From an uncultured Selenomonas sp. (lineage in GTDB: Bacteria > Bacillota > Negativicutes > Selenomonadales > Selenomonadaceae), in NCBI GenBank assembly GCA_902766095.1, contig CACXCN010000028.1:26086-90085 (forward strand): DNA of 64,000 nt. The letters are read 5' to 3'. A model generated the notes under the pieces. It searched no databases and was not told the DNA's origin. It worked only from the letters and a program-made list of their open reading frames with translations. Made by a program: the position numbers and the translations under genes. Shown piece after piece: positions 1 through 6,763 of the stretch. How positions within the stretch are numbered: the first letter of the stretch is position 1; each line of letters starts with the position of its first letter.

Positions 1-1
1 T

Positions 2-268
2 GACAAGCAGGTCGTCGATCTCGTGCATGCGCAGCATGAAAAGGCGAAAAAACTGCTGGAAGAGCATATCGACAAGCTCGATGAGCTCGCCGCCTTCCTC
101 TATGAGAAGGAAACCATCACCGGCGAGGAATTCATGCATATCCTGAAGCCGGAGGACGAGCAAAAGGCGGAAGGCGAAGCTGTGGCTGCAGATACGCAGA
201 CGGAAACGGCGAAGACTGAGCCGGCGTCTGCACCAGAGGATACGAATACCATAGATACGAAAGCCTGA
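2..268 (+). CDS. ftsH: ATP-dependent zinc metalloprotease FtsH, C-terminal fragment (cut by window edge)
   Basis: Open from the first bases, so this is the 3' end of a longer gene. The reading frame gives the helical tail typical of the FtsH peptidase domain (AKKLLEEHIDKLDELA, then FLYEKETITGEEF), followed by an acidic, Ala/Thr/Glu-rich, low-complexity tail of about 35 residues. FtsH is a hexameric membrane-anchored AAA+ protease for membrane-protein quality control. A second, complete FtsH lies at 44295-46349 with a different C-terminus, so the genome carries at least two paralogues. A GTG at position 23 is an internal codon, not a start. The gene is followed directly by two strong hairpins. 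Confidence 0.85.
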   Translation, partial: DKQVVDLVHAQHEKAKKLLEEHIDKLDELAAFLYEKETITGEEFMHILKPEDEQKAEGEAVAADTQTETAKTEPASAPEDTNTIDTKA

Positions 269-284
269 GCGATTGCCGGGCACG

Positions 285-322
285 AAAAGGGGGGGACTGT
301 CATCCGACAGTCCCCCCCTTTC
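285..322. terminator. Bidirectional rho-independent terminator
   Basis: A perfect 13-bp stem (289-301 with 306-318) and 4-base loop ATCC, preceded by AAAA and followed by TTT. It sits between the convergent ftsH fragment and the minus-strand gene at 354-689. Confidence 0.85.
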
Positions 323-324
323 GC

Positions 325-350
325 AAGCCTTCCTCTTTGAGGAAGGCTTT
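325..350. terminator. Second hairpin terminator, convergent region
   Basis: An 11-bp perfect stem (325-335 with 339-349) with a TTT loop. It is read on the minus strand as the end of the 354-689 gene, and it backs up the previous hairpin on the plus strand. Confidence 0.65.
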
Positions 351-353
351 ACC

Positions 354-689
354 TCAGGCGATGTACTGATAGTACAGGACGATCAGGAACATCGCGACGG
401 CCAGGCCCATCGAGGCTACGCTGGCGCGGTCGAGGTATATACGGTAGTCTTCTTTTATCTTCGCATGACGGCGGGCGTAGGTGAGGCCGAGCGATACGGT
501 CAGCAGGACGTACATGGCGCGGTTCATGTTGTCGAAATGGGTCCAGCCGGCGATGGTGACGATGAAGGTGAATATCAGTACGCCGATGAGCAGATAGTCA
601 CGACCAATCTTTTCCTTTTCCCGTGCGCGCTTGTCCTTGTCCGGCTTGTTATAAATCTTATTCTGCAATTTTCGATACTGTTTCGACAT
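354..689 (-). CDS. Small hypothetical membrane protein (111 aa)
   Basis: Not recognised as a named family. The N-terminus is strongly basic and hydrophilic (MSKQYRKLQ..., rich in K and R to about residue 30). Three hydrophobic segments follow at about residues 31-49, 55-72 and 89-110, so a small inner-membrane protein with a cytoplasmic basic head is likely. The start is placed at the ATG at 687-689 because AAGGAG lies just upstream on the minus strand; the reading frame stays open further up, but without a ribosome site. It is monocistronic, convergent with the ftsH fragment and divergent from tsaE. Confidence 0.7.
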   Translation of the reverse strand: MSKQYRKLQNKIYNKPDKDKRAREKEKIGRDYLLIGVLIFTFIVTIAGWTHFDNMNRAMYVLLTVSLGLTYARRHAKIKEDYRIYLDRASVASMGLAVAMFLIVLYYQYIA

Positions 690-728
690 ATTTTCTACTC
701 CTTTGTCCTGGCGATTACGAATTGTGTT

Positions 729-765
729 AGACAGCATGACTGCTACTAGTATAGCATAAAACAAA
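729..765 (-). promoter_or_regulatory. Probable extended -10 promoter for the 354-689 gene
   Basis: On the minus strand the sequence TGCTATACT (a TG-n-TATACT extended -10) lies about 50 bases upstream of the ATG. No convincing -35 box is visible. Confidence 0.4.
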
Positions 766-791
766 AATTTTTGCGCGTCAGCTGATCTATG

Positions 792-818
792 AGCCTTCTC
801 CTGAGGAGAAGGCTTTTA
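792..818 (+). terminator. Hairpin with T-run in the divergent gap upstream of tsaE
   Basis: A perfect 10-bp stem (792-801 with 805-814) followed by TTTT. It resembles the hairpin at 325-349 in sequence (AGCCTTC arms). It lies between two divergent genes, where a terminator has no obvious upstream transcript, so it may be a short dispersed palindrome or end an unseen small RNA. Confidence 0.5.
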
Positions 819-855
819 TCGTTGTTGCGGTATGGTAAAATATTCCAATCAGCGG

Positions 856-861
856 TATAAT
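856..861 (+). promoter_or_regulatory. -10 box of the tsaE operon
   Basis: A consensus TATAAT 58 bases upstream of the tsaE start. The -35 region is poor (TGGTAA at 833-838). Confidence 0.45.
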
Positions 862-918
862 ATAAAAGAATGTATTTTTTTCTGACGTTATTTGTAAAGC
901 AAAACTAGGGGTATGAAA

Positions 919-1407
919 ATGTTCACTTGTAAGACGAAATCACCGGCTGAGACGCTGCAGCTGGCCCAGCTCGTGGGTAAGCATATCCATGAGGGGACGG
1001 TTCTGGCGCTGGTAGGGGACCTGGGGGCAGGCAAGACGCTGTTCGTCCAGGGACTGGCGCGCACGCTGGGAGTCGAGGGCGAGGTGACGAGTCCGACATT
1101 CAGCCTTATGAATATCTACGATGGCATATGCCGTCTGTATCATTTCGATCTTTATCGTCTGGAGACGGAGGCGGAGCTCGAGAATATAGGTTTTTATGAG
1201 TATACGGATGAGCCGGACGGCATCGTCCTGATCGAATGGGCCGACAAGTTCCCCGAGGCTCTGCCTGAGGAATATCTGCGCATCGATATCGAGCGCAATG
1301 GTGACGAGGCGGATGCTGATGAGCGGGTGTTCACGTTCAGCGGTGTCGGTGAGGACAATGAGGAATTTGTGAAGGAGCTGGAGAAACTTGTCTATCTTGG
1401 CCATTGA
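919..1407 (+). CDS. tsaE: tRNA t6A biosynthesis ATPase TsaE
   Basis: TsaE is the small P-loop ATPase that drives turnover of the TsaB-TsaD complex making N6-threonylcarbamoyladenosine at A37 of ANN-decoding tRNAs. The protein has the Walker A motif GDLGAGKT near residues 33-40, followed by the family signatures VTSPTF and H-F-D-L-Y-R. At 162 residues it is of normal length. An in-frame ATG at 913 exists, but AGGGG (907-911) is far better spaced to the ATG at 919. Its last 20 bases overlap the TTG start of tsaB, and it heads the tsaE-tsaB-rimI-tsaD operon. Confidence 0.93.
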   Translation: MFTCKTKSPAETLQLAQLVGKHIHEGTVLALVGDLGAGKTLFVQGLARTLGVEGEVTSPTFSLMNIYDGICRLYHFDLYRLETEAELENIGFYEYTDEPDGIVLIEWADKFPEALPEEYLRIDIERNGDEADADERVFTFSGVGEDNEEFVKELEKLVYLGH

Positions 1408-2143
1408 TACAGCAACGCAGGTATCGAGCGTAGCTATAGCGCAGGCGGGGCGGCTGCAGGCAGAGATCACGCTGCAGGCCCGGCTGACGCACTCGGAGAC
1501 GCTCATGCCGCACATCCAGCAGGTGCTGGACATGGCTGATACGAAGGCCGCCGATCTGGAGGGCATCGCCATCAGCATCGGACCGGGCTCTTTTACCGGA
1601 TTGCGCATCGGCCTGGCTACGGCGAAGGCTATGTGCTATGCGCTTGACAAGCCGCTCGTGACGGTCTCGACGCTGGCGGCGCTGGCCTGTCATCTGCCAC
1701 TGCCGGGGATCTGCCTGCTGCCGCTCATCGATGCTCAGAAAGGAAACGCTTACTATGCCCGCTATCATTGGGAAAATGGCGGACTCGTGGCTGAGGATGA
1801 GGTGTCCGTGGGCGCTATGGCTGATATCGTGGCCGGCTGTGCTGCGGAAAAGCGGCCGGTGATCCTGCTGGGCGATGTGACGCAGCGCCGCATCGCGGGA
1901 TGCATGGAGCTGCCGGATAATGTGACGATAGCGCCTGCGCATGAGCTGATGCCGCGGGCGGCCTGCGTGGCCATGCTGGGCCTGCGGGAACTGGCACAGG
2001 GTCATACGGCCAATGTGATGGATGCGGCGCCGATCTATATCCGGCGCAGCGAGGCCGAGGTGCTGTGGGAGAAGCGTCATCCCGAGTCGGTGAGCACTCA
2101 GGAGGCACATGCCGTACTGGTGCCGACGGAGGGAAAGTCCTGA
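1388..2143 (+). CDS. tsaB: tRNA t6A biosynthesis protein TsaB
   Basis: TsaB is an ASKHA-fold, non-catalytic partner of TsaD needed for t6A formation. The N-terminus begins with the family pattern ILAIDTATQVSSVA, and residues near 55-70 carry IGPGSFTGLRIGLATAKA, the hallmark TsaB signature. The start is a TTG at 1388 with AAGGAG ending ten bases upstream; no ATG would retain the conserved N-terminal strand. The gene overlaps tsaE by 20 bases and is followed by rimI after one base, so translation is probably coupled. The length of 251 residues is slightly longer than the E. coli protein. Confidence 0.93.
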   Translation: MSILAIDTATQVSSVAIAQAGRLQAEITLQARLTHSETLMPHIQQVLDMADTKAADLEGIAISIGPGSFTGLRIGLATAKAMCYALDKPLVTVSTLAALACHLPLPGICLLPLIDAQKGNAYYARYHWENGGLVAEDEVSVGAMADIVAGCAAEKRPVILLGDVTQRRIAGCMELPDNVTIAPAHELMPRAACVAMLGLRELAQGHTANVMDAAPIYIRRSEAEVLWEKRHPESVSTQEAHAVLVPTEGKS

Positions 2144-2144
2144 T

Positions 2145-2657
2145 ATGGAGAATGCGGTAAGTGATGTGACATTCCGCGATATGGTGCCGGAGGATGCGGC
2201 GGCCGTCGAACTCGTCGAGCGGGCCTGCTTCCCCGTGCCCTGGTCGCGGGAGTCTTTCTGGCGCGAGGCCGCCAATGAGAATACCTGCTACCGGCTGGCG
2301 GTGGCAGGGGACAGAGTCATCGGCTATGGCGGCTGCTGGCTGTCATTTGGCGAGGCGCAGGTGACGAATATCGCCATTGCGCCCGAATGGCGCGGCCGGG
2401 GACTGGGCAATGCGCTGATGGCTGACCTGATACAGGCAGCAATGCAGCGCGGAGCGACGGCCATGACGCTCGAGGTGCGGCCGTCGAATGCGCCAGCCCT
2501 GGCGCTCTATGCGCATTATGGCTTCCGGGCGGCCGGGCGGCGTCCGCACTACTATAGTGATAATGGCGAGGATGCCGTCATCATGTGGAATACGAAACTG
2601 GCTGAGACGGCTCTCCCGGAGAGTCGTCAGGCTTCGGGTACAGAGGATGAGATATGA
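2145..2657 (+). CDS. rimI: Ribosomal-protein-alanine N-acetyltransferase RimI
   Basis: A GNAT-family acetyltransferase predicted to acetylate an N-terminal amine, classically ribosomal protein S18. It has the acetyl-CoA pyrophosphate loop R-G-R-G-L-G-N-A near residues 82-89, the strand TLEVRPSNAPALALY and the C-terminal GFRAAGRRPHYY pattern of RimI. The start is the ATG at 2145, with GGAGGG about ten bases upstream, giving 170 residues; the longer upstream reading lies within tsaB. Its stop overlaps the tsaD ATG in an ATGA quartet. RimI is commonly encoded between tsaB and tsaD in Firmicutes. Confidence 0.9.
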   Translation: MENAVSDVTFRDMVPEDAAAVELVERACFPVPWSRESFWREAANENTCYRLAVAGDRVIGYGGCWLSFGEAQVTNIAIAPEWRGRGLGNALMADLIQAAMQRGATAMTLEVRPSNAPALALYAHYGFRAAGRRPHYYSDNGEDAVIMWNTKLAETALPESRQASGTEDEI

Positions 2658-3718
2658 GCAGAAAAATTCCTGAGGAATGGCTGACGCTGGGACTGGAGTC
2701 GAGCTGCGATGAGACGTCGGCCGCGGTGCTGCGCGGTGGCCGCGAGGTGCTGTCGAATGTCATCTCCACCCAGATACCGGTGCATCAGAAATTCGGTGGC
2801 GTCGTGCCGGAGATCGCGTCGCGCCATCATATCGTGAATATCATGCCGGTCATCGATGAGGCGCTGCGGCAGGCTGAGGTCCGGCTGAAGGATATCGACC
2901 AGGTGGCGGTGACGTACGGGCCGGGGCTCGTCGGCGCGCTGCTCGTCGGCGTGGCCGCTGCCAAGGGACTGGCGTTCTCGCTGGGCGTGCCGCTGATCGG
3001 GGTGAATCATCTCGAGGGACACATATTCGCCAATTTCCTGTCCGATAAAGAGCTGGAGCCGCCGTTCATGGCGCTCGTGGTCTCAGGCGGTCATACGGCG
3101 CTCGTGCATGTGAAGGACTATGACCGGTTCACCCTGCTGGGGCAGACGCGCGATGATGCCGCCGGAGAGGCGTTCGACAAGATCGCCCGTGTCATGGGGC
3201 TGCCGTATCCGGGGGGGCCGCGCATCGACGCGCTGGCCCGCGAGGGCAACCCGCTGGCCATCGATTTCCCGCGGGCTCTCGATGAGAAAGGCAACTATGA
3301 ATTCAGTTTCTCCGGCCTGAAGTCGGCAGTGCTGAACTATATAAACAGCGAGAAGATGAAGGGCCATGAACTGGCCAAAGCCGATATCGCGGCGTCGTTC
3401 CAGCACTCCGTCATTGAGGTGCTCGTGACGAAGGCAGTCGAGGCGGCGAAAGCGGCTGGCTGCGGTCGGCTCGTACTGGCCGGCGGCGTCGCGGCCAACA
3501 GCGGTCTCGAGGCCCGCCTGCGTGAGGCGGCTCAGGCTGCCGGCCTGCGATTCTCGTATCCGAGCCGTCTGCTCTGTACGGATAACGCGGCCATGATCGC
3601 CTGCCGCGGCTACTATCAGGCGTTGAGCGGAGAGTACAGCGATTTCTACCTCAATGCGGTGCCCGGCCTCGGGCTGTCGAGTCGCGTTCCCGATGATCAC
3701 GAACCAGAAGAGGGATGA
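2654..3718 (+). CDS. tsaD: tRNA t6A37 threonylcarbamoyltransferase TsaD
   Basis: TsaD is the catalytic ASKHA metalloenzyme that transfers the threonylcarbamoyl group to A37 of tRNA. Visible features are the N-terminal LGLESSCDETSAA, the metal-binding HLEGH (residues about 118-122), VVSGGHT, and C-terminal LAGGVAANSGL and CTDNAAMIA. At 354 residues it is of normal family length. It starts at the ATG at 2654 inside the rimI stop. With tsaE and tsaB upstream, all the t6A transfer genes except tsaC are in one operon. Confidence 0.95.
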   Translation: MSRKIPEEWLTLGLESSCDETSAAVLRGGREVLSNVISTQIPVHQKFGGVVPEIASRHHIVNIMPVIDEALRQAEVRLKDIDQVAVTYGPGLVGALLVGVAAAKGLAFSLGVPLIGVNHLEGHIFANFLSDKELEPPFMALVVSGGHTALVHVKDYDRFTLLGQTRDDAAGEAFDKIARVMGLPYPGGPRIDALAREGNPLAIDFPRALDEKGNYEFSFSGLKSAVLNYINSEKMKGHELAKADIAASFQHSVIEVLVTKAVEAAKAAGCGRLVLAGGVAANSGLEARLREAAQAAGLRFSYPSRLLCTDNAAMIACRGYYQALSGEYSDFYLNAVPGLGLSSRVPDDHEPEEG

Positions 3719-3724
3719 CAGGAA

Positions 3725-5200
3725 ATGCTTATATCGGACTTATGCCGTCGCTATACGGATATGAATCCGCGTCACATGGTACTGCTGGACCGCATGAGCG
3801 CGGTGTTCCCGTTCCTGGCAGATCTCATCTATGGCGGCGTAAAGTTCTATATACCGACGCGGGAGCGGCGGTCTGACGGCCAGCCGGAAGCCTTCATCGT
3901 CGCGGCTGATGAGCAGCCGCACACGGTATATATGCCGCCTGCGGAAAGCCTGCTGGGGCGCCGGGTGGCAGCTATCGAGGAGCCGTTCGTGCAGAAGTCG
4001 TATATGACGGGCGAGCCCTGCCATGGCCGGCGCGAGCTGACCTATGGATTTTTCATCGATATGACTACCTATGCGGTCTGCGATGGCGGCGAGGTACTCG
4101 GAGTACTGTCGTTCGAGGTCGATGTAGACCGGCTGAAGATCCGTGACTATCAGGTGCTGCCACGGGCGGCCATCGATGTGATCGAGGCGGCGCGGCGCGG
4201 TGTCGACCCGGCCGAATTCGCTCCGCTGTCCTCCAGCGACGGCATCATCGTCACCGATCATCTGAACCGCATCATATTCTCGAATTCATCCGCGCACCGC
4301 ATCTACCGCGTGCTGGGCATAGGAAGTCTGCGCGGACGCCATATATTCGACCGGCTGCTGACGCAGCATGTCACGCGCGAGACCGTCGAGGCGGGGAAGC
4401 CATGGCGGCGCGAGCAGGAGGCCGGCGGGCTCATACTGGTGCGGCGTGATATCGCGCTGCAGACCGGCGGGCATCTCGTGCGGCGCATCGTCATCCTGTC
4501 CGATGTCACAGAGATCAGGGCCCGCGATAAGGAGATACGCATAAAATCAGCGGTCATCCAGGAGATCCATCATCGCGTCAAGAATAATCTGCAGACGATA
4601 GCGAGCCTGCTGCGCCTCCAGGCCCGGCGTTGCCGGTCGGAGGAAGCGCGCAATGCGCTGCAGGCCAGCATGGACCGCGTGCTGTCGATATCGGTCGTCC
4701 ATGATTTCCTGGCCCGTCAGGGCAAGGAGGCAATCAATGTCGAGGCCGTGTTGCGTGAGATATTCCGGCTGCTGAGCACAGGCATGTCCAGTGATGATTT
4801 CATACTGCGGCTCGAGTACAATGGTCCCTCGGTCGTACTGCCTTCGCGCTATGCGAGCTCGCTGGCGCTGGTCATCAATGAGCTGATGATCAATGCAATC
4901 GAACATGCCTTCGAGGGCCGTCCCTCGGGGACGGTGGGGCTCAATGTGAGCGATGAGGGCGATAGCTACGAGCTCGATTTCTTCGATGACGGCAACGGTC
5001 TGGAAGACGACTTCGACATGCGTCGCACGCGCTCGCTGGGCCTGTCGATCGTGCGCACGCTCGTCGAGGGCGATCTCGGAGGCACATTCGCGCTGGAGAA
5101 TGACACCCGGGCTGGTCATGGCACGCATGCCAGACTCCAGATACCGAAGCCGGCAGACAGCGAGTTCGGACCTACGGTGCAGAGTTTGCAGGAGAAATAA
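3725..5200 (+). CDS. Sensor histidine kinase, HisKA_2 family (PdtaS/EutW-like)
   Basis: A soluble kinase of 491 residues with no membrane segment. Residues 1-155 resemble the GAF-like N-terminal sensor domain of this class. Residues about 165-265 look like a PAS domain (SDGIIVTDHLNRIIFSN). The HisKA_2 box with phospho-acceptor H282 reads EIHHRVKNNLQTIASLL. An HWE/HisKA_2-type ATPase domain follows, with the N box (NELMINAIEHAF) and G box (DDGNGL). It lies 6 bases after tsaD and 12 bases before an ANTAR regulator, its evident partner. The layout matches the actinobacterial PdtaS/PdtaR pair and EutW/EutV of Enterococcus; the ligand is not visible. Confidence 0.88.
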   Translation: MLISDLCRRYTDMNPRHMVLLDRMSAVFPFLADLIYGGVKFYIPTRERRSDGQPEAFIVAADEQPHTVYMPPAESLLGRRVAAIEEPFVQKSYMTGEPCHGRRELTYGFFIDMTTYAVCDGGEVLGVLSFEVDVDRLKIRDYQVLPRAAIDVIEAARRGVDPAEFAPLSSSDGIIVTDHLNRIIFSNSSAHRIYRVLGIGSLRGRHIFDRLLTQHVTRETVEAGKPWRREQEAGGLILVRRDIALQTGGHLVRRIVILSDVTEIRARDKEIRIKSAVIQEIHHRVKNNLQTIASLLRLQARRCRSEEARNALQASMDRVLSISVVHDFLARQGKEAINVEAVLREIFRLLSTGMSSDDFILRLEYNGPSVVLPSRYASSLALVINELMINAIEHAFEGRPSGTVGLNVSDEGDSYELDFFDDGNGLEDDFDMRRTRSLGLSIVRTLVEGDLGGTFALENDTRAGHGTHARLQIPKPADSEFGPTVQSLQEK

Positions 5201-5212
5201 GAAGGAGAGACG

Positions 5213-5836
5213 GTGCTCATGGAGAAGCAGATGGAGCCGGATGCAGTCGGCGGCTACAGGCCGTTGCGCATCGTAGTAGCAGATAATGAATCAATCATCC
5301 GCATGGATATCCGCGAGATGCTCGAGGAAGCCGGGCATGAGGTGGTCGGCGAGGCCGTAAACGGTCGCCGGGCTGTGCAGCTGACGCGCCAGCATCGCCC
5401 GGACCTCGTGCTGATGGATATAAAGATGCCGGAGATGGACGGGCTGACAGCAGCGCGCTACATTGCCCGGGAGAAGATAGCCCCGGTGCTGTTGCTGACG
5501 GCATTCAGCCAGCCGGAGATCATCGAGCGGGCGAAGGACTCAGGCGTGCTGGGCTATCTCGTGAAGCCGGTGCAGAAGGAGCAACTGTTCCCGGCCATCG
5601 AGGTCGCGATATCGCGCTGGCAGGAGATGCGGGGCCTCGATGAGGAAATCGCCGGTCTCAAGGATTCGCTGGCGGCGCGCAAGACGATCGACCGCGCTAA
5701 GGGCATCATCATGGCGACGTATAACTTGTCCGAGCAGGAGGCATATCGGCGCTTGCAGCGCTACGCCATGGCCAAGCGCCATTCGCTGAAGGATGTGGCG
5801 CAGGCAGTCGTGCATGCGGCGGGCGGCAAGGTTTGA
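5213..5836 (+). CDS. ANTAR-domain response regulator (RNA-binding antiterminator)
   Basis: A receiver domain (residues about 18-135) with acidic residues D24 and E26, phospho-acceptor D69 in LVLMDIKMPEMDG, and the switch lysine in YLVKP. A C-terminal ANTAR domain (about 145-200) has the pattern RKTIDRAKGIIMATYNLSEQ. ANTAR proteins dimerise on phosphorylation and bind paired hexanucleotide-loop hairpins in leader RNAs, preventing termination. The start is taken as the GTG at 5213, five bases after AAGGAG; the ATG at 5219 is an alternative. It is cotranscribed with the kinase upstream and ends the operon before a strong terminator. Confidence 0.92.
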   Translation: MLMEKQMEPDAVGGYRPLRIVVADNESIIRMDIREMLEEAGHEVVGEAVNGRRAVQLTRQHRPDLVLMDIKMPEMDGLTAARYIAREKIAPVLLLTAFSQPEIIERAKDSGVLGYLVKPVQKEQLFPAIEVAISRWQEMRGLDEEIAGLKDSLAARKTIDRAKGIIMATYNLSEQEAYRRLQRYAMAKRHSLKDVAQAVVHAAGGKV

Positions 5837-5840
5837 ATAG

Positions 5841-5888
5841 AAAACGGCTGTGCGTACGGATGGCAATCCGTACGCACAGCCGTTTTTC
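5841..5888. terminator. Strong bidirectional terminator
   Basis: A perfect 21-bp stem (5841-5861 with 5866-5886) with loop GGCA and A/T-runs on both sides. It separates the convergent ANTAR regulator and the 5894-6613 gene. Confidence 0.92.
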
Positions 5889-5893
5889 ATTTC

Positions 5894-6613
5894 TCAGATG
5901 TCCCAGTGGAGATGGTCCGGGTTCGGGGTCGCGAGGTCGACGTCGCGCAGGATCCAGGCGGCGTTGTCGTGCGTGGCGGCAAAGGCCTTGTCGATGCCCT
6001 CCTGATATTCGGGCGGTATCTCCATCGAGTGGATGGCCATGTGCATGTAGTCTTTCGCTACGAGCGTGACGCCGCGCTCAGCGGCGAGCTGGGCTTTGAA
6101 GCGATAGCCGTAGTACAGGTAGCTGTTGTGCTCGATGGGGATGTCCTGATAGGCGGCGATGCGCTCGTCGACTTCGGCCTCCGCGTCTTTCGTCATGTCC
6201 ATCTGGTGCATGAGATTCCAGCGGTCGGCCCAGAGCTCGCCGCGCAATATGTACTTGTAGAGGAAATCCGTGCTCTCAGCTAGCTCGATGGCCTGATCGA
6301 TATGTTTCAGGGCCTGTTCCTGCTCGTTCTCGTCGCGTTTTTCGAGTTCGCTGAGCTTCTGCAGGGCGAAGACTTTTTCCTCGACGTCCTCGGATTTTTC
6401 ATCGTCGACTTGTTCTTCGACGATGCTGCGGAACAGCTCCTTGGCTTCGGGGATATGATTCTCGTCTTTGTTCAGCTCGGGGGTCGCCAGGAAATGGGCC
6501 AGACGGGCGCGGGCATGCCAGTTGTCCATGCCGCCGGCGAAAAGTGTCTCGGGTGGCTTGGCCGGGCTGTCGATCACCAGATGCACCAGTCTATGAAATT
6601 CGTCTTGTGTCAT
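5894..6613 (-). CDS. Hypothetical helical, TPR-like protein (239 aa)
   Basis: No named family was recognised. The protein is soluble, acidic and almost wholly helical, with no signal peptide. The segments EQALKHIDQAIELAEST, YKYILRGELWADRWNLM and YRFKAQLAAERG have the spacing of tetratricopeptide-like helix pairs, so a protein-protein interaction role is possible. The start is at the ATG at 6611-6613 because GGAGGT lies five bases upstream on the minus strand. It is a single gene, ending at a bidirectional terminator and divergent from the phosphoethanolamine transferase. Confidence 0.75.
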   Translation of the reverse strand: MTQDEFHRLVHLVIDSPAKPPETLFAGGMDNWHARARLAHFLATPELNKDENHIPEAKELFRSIVEEQVDDEKSEDVEEKVFALQKLSELEKRDENEQEQALKHIDQAIELAESTDFLYKYILRGELWADRWNLMHQMDMTKDAEAEVDERIAAYQDIPIEHNSYLYYGYRFKAQLAAERGVTLVAKDYMHMAIHSMEIPPEYQEGIDKAFAATHDNAAWILRDVDLATPNPDHLHWDI

Positions 6614-6763
6614 GATAACCTCCGTTTTGCGGTGTATTGTTCCCCCGGCGGGCAATCGATGGTATAATATATCATGTTGCCCGGACGCGGCCGCAGTCTG
6701 CTGGACGGCTGGTCCGGAGGGGTTGTTCAGACCTTATTATAGCATTGATTCGGGGGCAGGTAA

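Noticed and set aside
940..2275. Long minus-strand frames overlapping tsaE, tsaB and rimI (222 and 312 residues)
   Set aside because: They are antisense to confidently identified genes, low in hydrophobic and conserved patterns, and rich in Arg, His and Gln. This is a typical shadow effect in GC-rich DNA.
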